Shown here: in pieces, positions 1 through 10,649 of the stretch
Position numbering within the stretch: the first letter of the stretch is position 1
How the letters are laid out: each line of letters begins with the position of its first letter
Source: Alistipes sp. ZOR0009
GTDB lineage: Bacteria > Bacteroidota > Bacteroidia > Bacteroidales > ZOR0009
Length of the DNA: 64,000 bases
NCBI RefSeq assembly: GCF_000798815.1
Contig: NZ_JTLD01000014.1
Location: forward strand, 124,001-188,000
Direction: 5' to 3'
Notes under the pieces: model-generated
What the model saw: the letters and a program-made list of their open reading frames with translations, nothing else
Told to the model about the DNA's origin: nothing
Databases searched by the model: none
Translations under genes and position numbers: made by a program

Positions 1-791
1 GCCCTTCCATTCTTTTTGGTTTTGAAACGGCGTTACGAGACCTTAGCGCTGATGAGCATATATTTTGGAGCACCTCCTTTTCTAGAGGCGAATCGGGGAT
101 TCCGATAAATGGTTTAATATGGATGGGCTCGCACGATTATATGCTAAGCCAGATAGATACTAAGGTGTCGGCGGGCTTTAGGTGCCTAAAATTGAAGGTT
201 GGTGCTATTGATTTTGACCAAGAGTTAAGTTTGGTACAACATATTCGCGAGCGCTATTCTGCATCTGATCTAGAGATTCGTTTAGATGCCAATGGCGGTT
301 TTAAGCCTAACGAAGTGCTTGTAAAGATGGATAAGTTTTCAAAGTACCATATCCACTCCATTGAGCAACCGATTATGGCTCGTCAAATTGCTGATATGGC
401 GTCGTTGGTTAAGCATGCACCAATCCCTGTAGCACTTGATGAGGAGCTTATCGGAATTAATGCATATTCCCAGAAACTGGAGTTGCTAGAGGAGATTAAT
501 CCGCATTACATAATATTGAAACCAAGCTTACATGGAGGGCTGCTGGGTTCTACCGAATGGATAGAGCTTGCCAATGAGCATAAAATAGGATGGTGGATAA
601 CCTCGGCTTTGGAATCGAACGTTGGCCTTAACGCCATTGCGCAGTGGTGCGCTTCGTTGCCGGTTTCCATGCCTCAGGGATTGGGGACAGGAATGCTTTT
701 TACCAACAACATCGAATCTCCTTTAAGCATTAAAGGGCAGGAGTTATGGTACGATGCTTCTTCTTCGTGGAATTTTAGCGAAATTCTTTAG
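1..791 (+). CDS. menC: o-Succinylbenzoate synthase (MenC), 5' partial
   Basis: Enolase-superfamily enzyme that dehydrates SHCHC to o-succinylbenzoate in menaquinone synthesis, in the cytoplasm. The reading frame is open from base 3 with no start, so the N-terminal part lies before the window; the internal ATG at 123 is not the true start. Visible family residues are the KxK pair in LKLKVG, the metal ligands in RLDANG, SIEQP and ALDEE, and the second catalytic lysine in IILKPS, followed by a glycine-rich LHGG. All of these are present, so the enzyme should be active. menE follows 69 bases downstream on the same strand, the usual men gene order. The alternative, a dipeptide epimerase of the same superfamily, is made unlikely by the adjacent menE. 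Confidence 0.9.
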   Translation, partial: PSILFGFETALRDLSADEHIFWSTSFSRGESGIPINGLIWMGSHDYMLSQIDTKVSAGFRCLKLKVGAIDFDQELSLVQHIRERYSASDLEIRLDANGGFKPNEVLVKMDKFSKYHIHSIEQPIMARQIADMASLVKHAPIPVALDEELIGINAYSQKLELLEEINPHYIILKPSLHGGLLGSTEWIELANEHKIGWWITSALESNVGLNAIAQWCASLPVSMPQGLGTGMLFTNNIESPLSIKGQELWYDASSSWNFSEIL

Positions 792-860
792 CCTTTTTAG
801 AATATTTTTTGACGATTAGCTGCTAAATTGAGGGCTGCTAATAATTTGGGACTACTTATT

Positions 861-1910
861 ATGGATTCCTTAACGCTTAATGGTGTAACCTACTCCTCCA
901 AGGAGCTAAAAGTGCTTGTTTCGACGAGTTCTGATTTAAGAGAGGGTTACCTTCGAGACTTCTGGTCGTTTATTGGGGAGTGGTATAATGATAACGATTA
1001 TGTTGTCGTTTCTACATCGGGATCTACTGGCAAACCAAAGCAACTTAAGGTTCTTAAACAGCATATGGTAAATAGTGCCCATATGACTTGTAGCGCGTTG
1101 GGGTTGGAGCATGATGATAATGCTCTTCTATGCTTATCTACCGGTTATATTGCAGGGAAGATGATGGTTGTCCGAGCAATTGTGGCTGGATTAAATCTTA
1201 CCGTTATTGAACCTTGTGGAACTCCGTATATTGACAAAGATTACGCCTTTTGCGCAATGGTTCCCATGCAAGTTTATAACATACTTACCTCCTCGGAGCG
1301 TATGTTTTCGCTTAGCCAAGTGGGAAAATTGATTATTGGCGGAGGCCCTATCTCTGCAGATTTGCGGCAGGAGATAGAGCAATTAACGGTTGAATGCTAC
1401 TCAACCTATGGGATGACCGAAACGGTATCTCATATTGCGCTTCGAAGGCTCAATGGGCTCCATAAGCAGCATTCTTACCATCCTTTTCAAGGAGTTACCA
1501 TTTCTCTTAACTCAAATGGATGTCTTGTAATTGATGCTCCTAGCGTTTGTTCATCTCGCTTAGTAACCAACGATATTGCCGAGATTGAAGAAGATGGTTC
1601 GTTCCGAATATTGGGTCGGCTAGACAATGTTATTAACACAGGAGGGGTTAAGGTGATCCCCGAGGAGGTCGAGTTAAAAATAGGAGGATGTACTACCCAT
1701 TCTTACGCCATCTCCTCGCAGCCTGATGCCCGATTGGGCGAGAAGGTCGTGCTGGTTATTGAGGGAGGGATGGAATGCCTTTTCTATTTCGATGATGTGC
1801 TAACACCTTACGAACGCCCTCGTCGCATCGTCTATGTCGATAAAATTCCGCTAACGCCCAACGGTAAAATAAACCGTGTTGCTTTGCGAGAAATTCTTGC
1901 TACGCTGTAA
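861..1910 (+). CDS. menE: o-Succinylbenzoate-CoA ligase (MenE)
   Basis: ANL-superfamily acyl-CoA ligase that activates o-succinylbenzoate with ATP and CoA for menaquinone synthesis. The 349-residue protein is short for the superfamily, as Bacteroidota MenE proteins are. Visible motifs are the phosphate loop STSGSTGKPK (about residues 53-62), the adenylate motif YGMTET, the hinge GRLDNVINTGG and the C-terminal lysine motif TPNGKINR. I chose the ATG at 861; the frame also extends to a TTG at 828, but that would add an unconserved leader. It lies directly after menC and is probably co-transcribed. The 273 bases after it, up to the next gene, show no clear terminator. Confidence 0.9.
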   Translation: MDSLTLNGVTYSSKELKVLVSTSSDLREGYLRDFWSFIGEWYNDNDYVVVSTSGSTGKPKQLKVLKQHMVNSAHMTCSALGLEHDDNALLCLSTGYIAGKMMVVRAIVAGLNLTVIEPCGTPYIDKDYAFCAMVPMQVYNILTSSERMFSLSQVGKLIIGGGPISADLRQEIEQLTVECYSTYGMTETVSHIALRRLNGLHKQHSYHPFQGVTISLNSNGCLVIDAPSVCSSRLVTNDIAEIEEDGSFRILGRLDNVINTGGVKVIPEEVELKIGGCTTHSYAISSQPDARLGEKVVLVIEGGMECLFYFDDVLTPYERPRRIVYVDKIPLTPNGKINRVALREILATL

Positions 1911-2183
1911 TAACTTCCGATCATTTTGGCTGAACTTAGCTTCTCTTTTCCCCCTTTGATGAAATGCTTTAAAAGAAGTTTTTTCTTCCCTTTTTGTGAA
2001 GCGAGCAAACCTCTCTTTAAACCATTTCTAAGGCTTTCTGTATGTTTTTAAGGCCATTTTAAGGTTGATATTAGTGCAGGATTAGAAATGCTGCAAGCAG
2101 CGAAAAATGAGCTGTATTAAAATTACTATGTCTTTTTCTTTGCCTTACTTAGTTGATGAAATAATAGAATAAAAGCAACTGGT

Positions 2184-5100
2184 ATGTTAGAAGAAGAAGC
2201 AAATGCAGCCCTGATTTTGCAATGGAGCGGAATGGCTGAGTACGATATGGCACCCCAAGGCTTGCTACTTCATCATTTTTTTGAAGCGGCTGCTGCTCAC
2301 GATCCGAATGGCATCGCTATAGAGTATGATGGTGTAAAAATCTCTTACAAGGAGGTGGACGAGCGAGCTAACCAGTTTGCACGCTATCTTTCTGAGCAAG
2401 GCGTCTCTTTAGAAAGTAAGGTTGCCATAATGTTACCGCGTACGCCTTTTGTGTACATTGCCATGTTAGGTGTGCTAAAGGCTGGTGGTGCCTACATTCC
2501 GCTCGATCCTGAAATTCCTGGCGAACGAGTTGCTTATATTCTCGAAGATTCTAAGGCTACGCTTATTATTACCGCTCAGCAAATTATTGATAGAATAAGC
2601 GACGATCTTTCAGCGCATAGTGTATTCAATGTGGATGTTGATGCATCGCTGCTAGATAGGTACGAATTAACTAAAAATGAAGTTTTAGGTCTTTCTCCCA
2701 GCAACCTTTGCTATATCATCTATACTTCGGGTACAACCGGAAAACCCAAGGGCGTACTTCTTGAACATAGAAATGTGGCAACCTATATTGCTTCTGCCCA
2801 AAAGATTTACTCTATAGGTAAAAACGATCGTGCGTTACAAGGGTTTTCTGTAGCCTTTGATGCATCGGTAGAGGAGATTTGGGTGCCATTTTCGGTTGGT
2901 GCAACCGTTGTTGTTGGCACTTTTGAAATAATGCGCTCGGGCGATCGTTTTGCTGATATTCTTAGCCAGCTGAACATCTCGTTTCTTTCTTGCGCACCAA
3001 CTCTGCTTTCGATGGTCGACGGGGACATTCCGTCGTTGAGGACTTTGATTTTTGGAGGCGAGGTTTGCACTCCAGATATTGCCTACCGTTGGTGTAGAGG
3101 TAAGCGCGACGTTTTTAACACCTATGGGCCAACAGAGGCGGCGGTTATTGCCACCTACAGCAAGCTCGAACCTTTAGCCGAGGTTACCATTGGTCGTCCA
3201 ATGCCTCACTACATGGTAACCATCCTCAATGAAAACATGGAGGCAGTTGGGGTAGAGCAGGAGGGCGAAATTTATATAGGAGGAGAGGCTGTTGCTCGTG
3301 GATACTTGAATAGGGACGATTTATCAGCCCAAAAGTTTGTTACCATTGATAGATTTACAGGATCGCCAGTTCGTTTTTATAAAACGGGCGATCTAGGACG
3401 ATACAATGAAAAAGGGGAAATCGTATTTGTAGGAAGAGCGGACTCTCAGGTAAAAGTTCGTGGTTTTAGGGTAGAACTTTCCGAAATCGAAGGGCTCATC
3501 TTGAAGTGTGATGGGGTAAAAGCTTCGGTGGTTGCTTTAGACACAGAAACGCAGCAGCTCGCCGCATACGTGGTGGTCCGAGATGGTGAGGTTGTGAAAA
3601 GGGAGCAAATAGCGCTACTGCTTCGTAGCAAGCTCCCCTACTATATGATTCCTGCAACGCTCGATGAGATTGATGCGCTTCCGATGACTACCAGCTCAAA
3701 GGTTGATAGGAACAGATTGCCCAAACCTCAAAATCCGCTGGCCGTAAATGCTTCGAGAACGATTATCGAGCCATCTACACCACTCGAGGCTGCTCTTGTG
3801 GATATGTTGAAAAGCCATTTCGCTCGTACAGATGTTTCGATGGGGGATAATTTTTTCGATGACCTTGGAGGACACTCGTTGCTGGCTGCGCTCATTGTTT
3901 CCGATTTGCGAAAGCAGAAAATGTTCGAGACAATGTCTGTTGTGGACATTTACAAGAATCCAACAATAGCGAAGCTGGCCGCAGAATTGGAGCAGCGTTA
4001 TCAGGAGTCGGAGCAGACGAACAAGGTAGAGGTGGAGCGCGATTTTTACAAGCCATCGAGGTTAAGCTACTATACCTGCTGGTTTTTCCAAGGTCTATCA
4101 ATGATATTCCTAGCGTTCCTTTTTGGGATTGAATGGCTTGGTCCATTCTTCGTTTACTCGTACTACTATCAGGCCGATCAGGGGATTGCCTACTCTCTAA
4201 TGATGATGCTCGTTATGTACTTCGCATTGCTACCCACATTGTCGGTTCTTTCGCTGGCTTTGAAGTGGCTAATAATTGGTAAAATTAAAGCTGGGAAGTA
4301 TAAGCTTTGGAGCTTCTACTACTTTAGATTTTGGCTGGTAGATAAGATTATCAACATCACTCCTGTGATTTATTTCTCAGGAACGCCCATCATGAACCTT
4401 TACCTGAGGCTGCTTGGTGCAAAAGTTGGGAAAAATTCGTACATCAACACGCACTCTATTTCTGCTTTTGACTTGCTTAAGGTGGGCGAGAACGTGAGTA
4501 TATGTACCGATTCTCACCTTCGGGGATTTATCATTAAGGATGGATATTTAATTATTGGCAGCATCGAAATCGAGGACGACTGCTTTGTGGGTACCCGTTG
4601 CTGCATATCAGAGAATACCAAGATGCAGCGTAACTCTTCGCTCGACGACTTGACAATGCTTTTAAGCGGAGCTGTTGTTCCTGCAAATGAAAGTTGGCAA
4701 GGATCTCCAGGGCAAAAGGTGGGCACCAATAGCACTCCCGAGCGTACTAAGGTTTGGAATAGCTCCCATTTTATGGCCTACTTGATTGGGGTATTCGTAT
4801 TTCCTCTTCTTACCATGTTGGCCTACTTTCCAGGCATGATGCTAATTACCCACCTCGACTACTCTCGTGGTGATTACGGATTTCTTGCGCTCACAATTGT
4901 TGTGGCCGTTTCATTTGTATTTATGCTTTGTATCATTATAGCATTCCTGAAATGGGTAATGCTCGGAAATATAAAGGAGGGGCGATATAGGCTCAGCAGC
5001 ACATTCTACTACAAAAAATGGTTTTTTGATCAGCTGATGAGGTTAAGCTTACAGGTTATAGGTACGCTCTACACCACGCTTTACCTTCAAAAGTGGTTTA

Positions 5101-6149
5101 AGCTGCTGGGGGTAAAGATTGGCAAAAGGAGCGAGATTTCGACTGTTGAGTTTATATCTCCCGATCTTCTTGTGGCTGGCGACGAGTGCTTCCTTGCAGA
5201 TTCTGTCTCGGTAGGGGCCTCCCATGTACGCAATGGCTATATCAGCATTGCCAAAACGCATATTGGCGATAGAACTTTTGTCGGTAACAGCGCCGTGGTT
5301 AGTCCTGGTACTATTTTGGGGAACGACGTGCTGTTGGGGGTGCTCTCTAAGATGAAACCAGAGCATGTACCGACACCTAACGATACCTCCTGGTTTGGTT
5401 CGCCAGCAGTTTTTCTTCCAAGGCGCGATGTTAACCACGATTTTAGCGAGAGTCGCACCTACAAGCCATCTAGAAAACTTTTTATGCTACGCTACTTTAT
5501 CGAGTTTTTTAGGGTTACGCTTCCGGTAACGATGTTCATCGTTCTTGCTTCGATGATAACCAACGTAACCAGCTATCTGCAGGCCGAAAAGGACTTGGTG
5601 GAGCTATTCCTTCTATTTCCGTTGCTGTATATTGGAGCAAGCATTGTTGGCTTTGCCTTTATGGCTACCTTAAAATGGCTGGTTATAGGGAGGTATAAGC
5701 CGATGAATCGTCCGTTGTGGAGTGGTTTTGTTTGGCGTAGCGAGCTGGTAACGGGCTTTTACGAAAACTTCGGGGTGCTGTTTTTTATGAATATGCTAAC
5801 AGGTTCTCCATTTATAAAATTCCCACTTTGGCTTTTGGGAAGCAAGATTGGTAAGCGAACCTGTATATACACCACACAAATTACAGAGTTCGACTTGGTG
5901 AAGGTGGGCGATCACTCTGTTTTAAACGACAACTGTACCATCCAAACGCACCTTTTTGAAGATCGAGTAATGAAGATGTCCTACGTGGACATAGGAAAGG
6001 AGTGTACGGTGGGGGGAATGGCTGTTGTTCTTTACGATTCGCAAATGGAGGATGGCTCGAAGATCGAAAACCTCTCCGTGCTGATGAAGGGGGAGAGGCT
6101 GCCCGCCTTCAACACCTTTGTAGGGGCGCCCGCTAAGCCTTTAAGGTAG
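2184..6149 (+). CDS. Pls/PosA-type membrane nonribosomal peptide synthetase, poly-lysine synthetase-like
   Basis: A 1321-residue protein with the layout of epsilon-poly-L-lysine synthetase. An adenylation domain spans about residues 25-520: core motifs YTSGTTGKPKG near 178, FDASVEEIW near 226, NTYGPTEA near 312, YKTGDLGR near 400 and SSKVDR near 504. A carrier domain carries DLGGHSL with the phosphopantetheine serine near 565. Three membrane-soluble repeats follow: helix pairs near 631-693, 863-923 and 1100-1166, each followed by a hexapeptide-like left-handed beta-helix segment. There is no condensation or thioesterase domain. In Pls the three tandem C-terminal domains catalyse iterative isopeptide formation. 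The specificity positions, aligned by eye to GrsA, read D-A-E-S-I-G-T-V-I-K, close to lysine codes. It is a single-gene unit ending in a strong terminator. The exact amino acid and product are inferred. Confidence 0.85.
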   Translation: MLEEEANAALILQWSGMAEYDMAPQGLLLHHFFEAAAAHDPNGIAIEYDGVKISYKEVDERANQFARYLSEQGVSLESKVAIMLPRTPFVYIAMLGVLKAGGAYIPLDPEIPGERVAYILEDSKATLIITAQQIIDRISDDLSAHSVFNVDVDASLLDRYELTKNEVLGLSPSNLCYIIYTSGTTGKPKGVLLEHRNVATYIASAQKIYSIGKNDRALQGFSVAFDASVEEIWVPFSVGATVVVGTFEIMRSGDRFADILSQLNISFLSCAPTLLSMVDGDIPSLRTLIFGGEVCTPDIAYRWCRGKRDVFNTYGPTEAAVIATYSKLEPLAEVTIGRPMPHYMVTILNENMEAVGVEQEGEIYIGGEAVARGYLNRDDLSAQKFVTIDRFTGSPVRFYKTGDLGRYNEKGEIVFVGRADSQVKVRGFRVELSEIEGLILKCDGVKASVVALDTETQQLAAYVVVRDGEVVKREQIALLLRSKLPYYMIPATLDEIDALPMTTSSKVDRNRLPKPQNPLAVNASRTIIEPSTPLEAALVDMLKSHFARTDVSMGDNFFDDLGGHSLLAALIVSDLRKQKMFETMSVVDIYKNPTIAKLAAELEQRYQESEQTNKVEVERDFYKPSRLSYYTCWFFQGLSMIFLAFLFGIEWLGPFFVYSYYYQADQGIAYSLMMMLVMYFALLPTLSVLSLALKWLIIGKIKAGKYKLWSFYYFRFWLVDKIINITPVIYFSGTPIMNLYLRLLGAKVGKNSYINTHSISAFDLLKVGENVSICTDSHLRGFIIKDGYLIIGSIEIEDDCFVGTRCCISENTKMQRNSSLDDLTMLLSGAVVPANESWQGSPGQKVGTNSTPERTKVWNSSHFMAYLIGVFVFPLLTMLAYFPGMMLITHLDYSRGDYGFLALTIVVAVSFVFMLCIIIAFLKWVMLGNIKEGRYRLSSTFYYKKWFFDQLMRLSLQVIGTLYTTLYLQKWFKLLGVKIGKRSEISTVEFISPDLLVAGDECFLADSVSVGASHVRNGYISIAKTHIGDRTFVGNSAVVSPGTILGNDVLLGVLSKMKPEHVPTPNDTSWFGSPAVFLPRRDVNHDFSESRTYKPSRKLFMLRYFIEFFRVTLPVTMFIVLASMITNVTSYLQAEKDLVELFLLFPLLYIGASIVGFAFMATLKWLVIGRYKPMNRPLWSGFVWRSELVTGFYENFGVLFFMNMLTGSPFIKFPLWLLGSKIGKRTCIYTTQITEFDLVKVGDHSVLNDNCTIQTHLFEDRVMKMSYVDIGKECTVGGMAVVLYDSQMEDGSKIENLSVLMKGERLPAFNTFVGAPAKPLR

Positions 6150-6180
6150 CCCTGTCTACAAACATTTCTAGTGTTGTTGT

Positions 6181-6209
6181 AATGCCGAGGAGTTGTCCTC
6201 GGCATTTTT
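6181..6209 (+). terminator. Rho-independent terminator after the NRPS gene
   Basis: An 11-bp perfect stem, AATGCCGAGGA paired with TCCTCGGCATT, has a 4-nt loop and a following T-run. It lies 31 bases after the synthetase stop codon. Confidence 0.85.
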
Positions 6210-6211
6210 AA

Positions 6212-7453
6212 TTATAACTTATAACTAAGCAAGAAGTTAAAGTTTTTTGTAAACGTTTTAACGAATACCGCATCCGACATGCCATTCCCTATTTCATACC
6301 GAAATTCAACGGAGTAATTATTGTAATTAATACCACTACCTACAACTAGCCCTTGCTCATGTTTTCTAATTGCAAAAGCTGTAGATTCACGTGTGTGCGT
6401 AATTGTTGAGGAGTATTCTGTTTTTACGATTTGTTTGTTTTTGTTCTCTTTGATTACGAGTCCATTTGAAACCCCTATATTAAAAAAGATTGAGTAGTGT
6501 TTTAATGGAAACTTGGCTCGAACTAAATTTTGTAGTTTAATATATGTAAGGCTTAATTGAATAAATTTTTCTTCTTTTTCTGAACTGGTAATTGTATGTG
6601 AGGTTCCTTTAGCATTATACGATGTCATTCTTAGATCATTATAAATGGAAAATTTGCTAAGATTTCTAGGTAAGATGATGTTAAGGAATACACCCCCAGA
6701 TAGATTGTTAGAATTTGAAAATTTTACAGAACTGTTTTTAACATTGAAATTAGTTACAGTCAAACCTCCAATAATTCCAAATTCTGGCTTTATTTTGATT
6801 TCTTTTTTTTCAAATGCAATTTGTGAGTTTGTACATTGCTGGTAAAATTTGAAAATCGCTTTAAGATCCGACGTCTCGTACTTCAAATTGTTGATTTTAC
6901 TTCTTATTTTAGGGCAGTCTCTAAAGTAGTATGCTAGTTGTCCTTTGTATTTGTTGTTTTCAGCAATTCCTCTAACTGTGCCTGTTTTGTTTTCATCTAT
7001 ATATTTTTTATAGACAAGTAAGTTAATTGTAGAGTCTATGCTGATATAAAAGTTTGGCTTGATGGCAGTATTGTTAAGATAAAGCTTTTGCCGACCATCG
7101 ACAATAACTTGTAGGAATACGGTATCCTGTTGTAATTTTATACTGCTGTCGTAATCTATAAAGTAATTGTTGTTTGTGCTAGTCTCTACCTCAACGATGG
7201 CGCTTTCGTATCTATCATCGTCAGTTCCGAATCCTTTAATTGTTAATGGTGTGTGTGTGTGATACACACCATCTAGCGAAAGCTTAAATTTAATTTCTTT
7301 GGGGTTGCAAAGCCAGTTTCTGTAGTCTATGTATCCCTTAACTGTATCTCCTTTTACATCCAATATATACCCAGGGACATCATTTTTTTGCGAAAAGACA
7401 GCTGTTGATATTAAGCAAAAAAATAGCATGAAAGATTTTGATAGTAATTTCAT
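6212..7453 (-). CDS. Uncharacterised exported protein with possible C-terminal beta-barrel
   Basis: I do not recognise a named family. The 413-residue product starts with a clear type I signal peptide (MKLLSKSFMLFFCLISTAVFSQ). A beta-rich N-terminal segment follows with GYILDVKGDTVKGYIDY, a pattern seen in uncharacterised Bacteroidota envelope proteins. The last 180 residues alternate polar and hydrophobic residues and end in FNFLLSYKL, compatible with a small outer-membrane barrel. The gene is strikingly AT-rich compared with its neighbours, which may indicate transfer or low expression. It converges with the synthetase gene and stands alone. A structural or surface role is a guess. Confidence 0.6.
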   Translation of the reverse strand: MKLLSKSFMLFFCLISTAVFSQKNDVPGYILDVKGDTVKGYIDYRNWLCNPKEIKFKLSLDGVYHTHTPLTIKGFGTDDDRYESAIVEVETSTNNNYFIDYDSSIKLQQDTVFLQVIVDGRQKLYLNNTAIKPNFYISIDSTINLLVYKKYIDENKTGTVRGIAENNKYKGQLAYYFRDCPKIRSKINNLKYETSDLKAIFKFYQQCTNSQIAFEKKEIKIKPEFGIIGGLTVTNFNVKNSSVKFSNSNNLSGGVFLNIILPRNLSKFSIYNDLRMTSYNAKGTSHTITSSEKEEKFIQLSLTYIKLQNLVRAKFPLKHYSIFFNIGVSNGLVIKENKNKQIVKTEYSSTITHTRESTAFAIRKHEQGLVVGSGINYNNYSVEFRYEIGNGMSDAVFVKTFTKNFNFLLSYKL

Positions 7454-7685
7454 TTAGAAATGTAATTTAAAAATTTGTTGCAAAATAAATATATATATTC
7501 CATAGGCATTAGATTTATGGGTTTAGGGCTGTTTAAATTAACTTTTGCGTAAAAGTGTCATTCGCATGCCAATGGTTATTTTATATTCGAGTACATATCG
7601 TTGAAGAAGCAACAAATAATCATCACTTATGCGTGAATTTCAGCTAAACATTCTTCATCATACCTGCTATTCGCCATTAAAGAGC

Positions 7686-7693
7686 TAGTTTTG
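7686..7693 (+). promoter_or_regulatory. Candidate Bacteroidota -7 promoter element for the ABC-F gene
   Basis: TAGTTTTG matches the TAnnTTTG consensus and lies 55 bases before the ATG at 7748. No clear TTTG -33 box is present, so support is moderate. Confidence 0.4.
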
Positions 7694-7738
7694 CCCCAAT
7701 TTTGCAGTTGTGCATGCATTACAATAATTAAGGAGTAG

Positions 7739-9364
<1,626 letters not shown>

Positions 9365-9370
9365 CAATGA

Positions 9371-9398
9371 ATCCCGCCACCGTGCGGGATTTTTTTTT
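9371..9398 (+). terminator. Rho-independent terminator after the ABC-F gene
   Basis: Stem ATCCCGC paired with GCGGGAT, a 6-nt loop and eight T residues, starting 7 bases after the stop codon. Confidence 0.85.
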
Positions 9399-9447
9399 GT
9401 TTGTGGAGATGCGACTTATCGCGTCTCCTTTCACCTATAGGAGGCCG

Positions 9448-9816
9448 CTAACCTTCCTGCACCTTTGTTTTCCTCATTCGCTCCAAAATCAGCTTTTCAA
9501 TCTCGTCCATCTGCTCAACCGGCAGCCCCTGTACCAGCTTCACGAGCCCAACGGCGGCATCCTTGCGCCGAATGGATTGCAGCGCGTGCCCTTCAATATC
9601 GGTGTTGGGCTTCGATGGCGTCCACTCAAAGAGATCGTTGGGCGTGCAGTTTAGGCTTAGGCATATCTCCTCCAGGTTGCTCAAGTCAATCTTTTGGGTG
9701 AGGCTTCGGGATAGATGGTAGGCCTTGTTGTGCTTGTAGCCATGCGCCTTCAGGAAGGAGTAGGCGTTATCGATCCCTTTTAGGGCAAGCACGCGCGAGA
9801 TGTTTAGCTTCAGCAT
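9448..9816 (-). CDS. XRE/Cro-type helix-turn-helix regulator
   Basis: A 122-residue protein. Residues 1-70 form a Cro/C1-type helix-turn-helix of the Bacteroidota type: LNISRVLALKGI, then an AYSFLKAHGY helix, the likely recognition segment NKAYHLSRS, and LSNLEEICLSLNCTPNDLFEW, the conserved end of this fold. The C-terminal 50 residues are charged and helical (VEQMDEIEKLILERMR) and may mediate dimerisation. It converges with the ABC-F gene. Its upstream side faces the 42-bp repeat array that begins about 110-160 bases away, so the array lies where its own operators would be expected. The target is unknown. Confidence 0.75.
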   Translation of the reverse strand: MLKLNISRVLALKGIDNAYSFLKAHGYKHNKAYHLSRSLTQKIDLSNLEEICLSLNCTPNDLFEWTPSKPNTDIEGHALQSIRRKDAAVGLVKLVQGLPVEQMDEIEKLILERMRKTKVQEG

Positions 9817-9930
9817 AGCGTTCCGTTTTTGGTTGCTTCTGCTAATTTATGGCATTCTTTATTTCGAGATGCTGTTTTCCCTTAAAAAGTAGCATCACTT
9901 TTCTTTAATATGGAGAACTTTAATCCGGAA

Positions 9931-10190
9931 GATGGCTCAAACGGGAAATCTTTTAGTCGTATTTTACGGTCGGACGAGCTAATGGATGCCGGTATTGATA
10001 GCCGACGTTGCGCAGAAGAGCTACTATCGGTCAGTTGGGATAACCGACGTTGTTCGGAAGAGCATAGCTAAGCTGGTGTTGGTATCATACGTTGGTTGGA
10101 AGAGCAAGTTGGCCTATAAAATGGTAACCCAAGCCCTTCGGAAGAGCTTGGGTGTATCAAAAATGGTAGCATTAAGCTGTTGTTAGTAAG
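9931..10190. repeat. Degenerate tandem array with an exact 42-bp period (GAAGAGC repeats)
   Basis: The heptamer GAAGAGC (first copy GACGAGC) starts at 9973, 10015, 10057, 10099 and 10141, four successive intervals of exactly 42 bases. The ten or so bases before it are also related (CCGACGTTG, CCGACGTTGTTCG, TACGTTGGTTG, CCCTTCG). A weaker unit may precede at 9931. One plus-strand frame (9986-10186, 66 codons) stays open across the array and encodes a 14-residue repeat with an invariant Lys-Ser, but it has no recognisable family. The last junction forms a strong hairpin at 10127-10153. Function unknown; it could be a decayed coding repeat or a regulatory array. Confidence 0.65.
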
Positions 10191-10649
10191 GTTAAGCGTA
10201 CCGAAGTCTATCAGAACAAAGGAACTACCTTGCCCTCGTGCTAATTTCTGCTGGTTAAGGGGGCGAAGTCGCATATATAGGGATGGGCTACCGAGTAAAA
10301 TTAGTACTTTTGATTGGTAGGTTTACTGCTAGGTGAAAAAGGCTGCTGGAAGGATCTGTCACTTATTCGCCAAGTTCTTTATCTCGATAATCTTATTACA
10401 TGGAGCGAAAATAGGGTGTAAAAGCTATAGATTGAAACTTAAAGGGCGGCGTGTTTTGCAATTCGAAACTTTACCTCTTTTAAATTTTGATATATTGTTA
10501 ATGGCATTGCCTTATTAGACTACAGGTTGAAACTTTATTTACTTGAAATGTTTATAAATTATCTGTTCTTGGGATAAAAAACTATCAAATTGTTTTTATG
10601 TATTGAAAAAATCAGTAAAATTGTCATTGTAAAAAATCAACCTACAACG
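10191..10649. other. AT-rich intergenic stretch before the aminotransferase
   Basis: No gene is supported here. Two copies of TTGAAACTT (near 10434 and 10527) are the only repeats noticed. The short frame at 10333-10518 has no family features. The region probably holds the promoter of the downstream operon, but no good TAnnTTTG box was found. Confidence 0.4.

Noticed and set aside
10333-10518. 61-codon plus-strand frame before the aminotransferase
   Set aside because: AT-rich, no conserved pattern, no ribosome-binding site or neighbour context.
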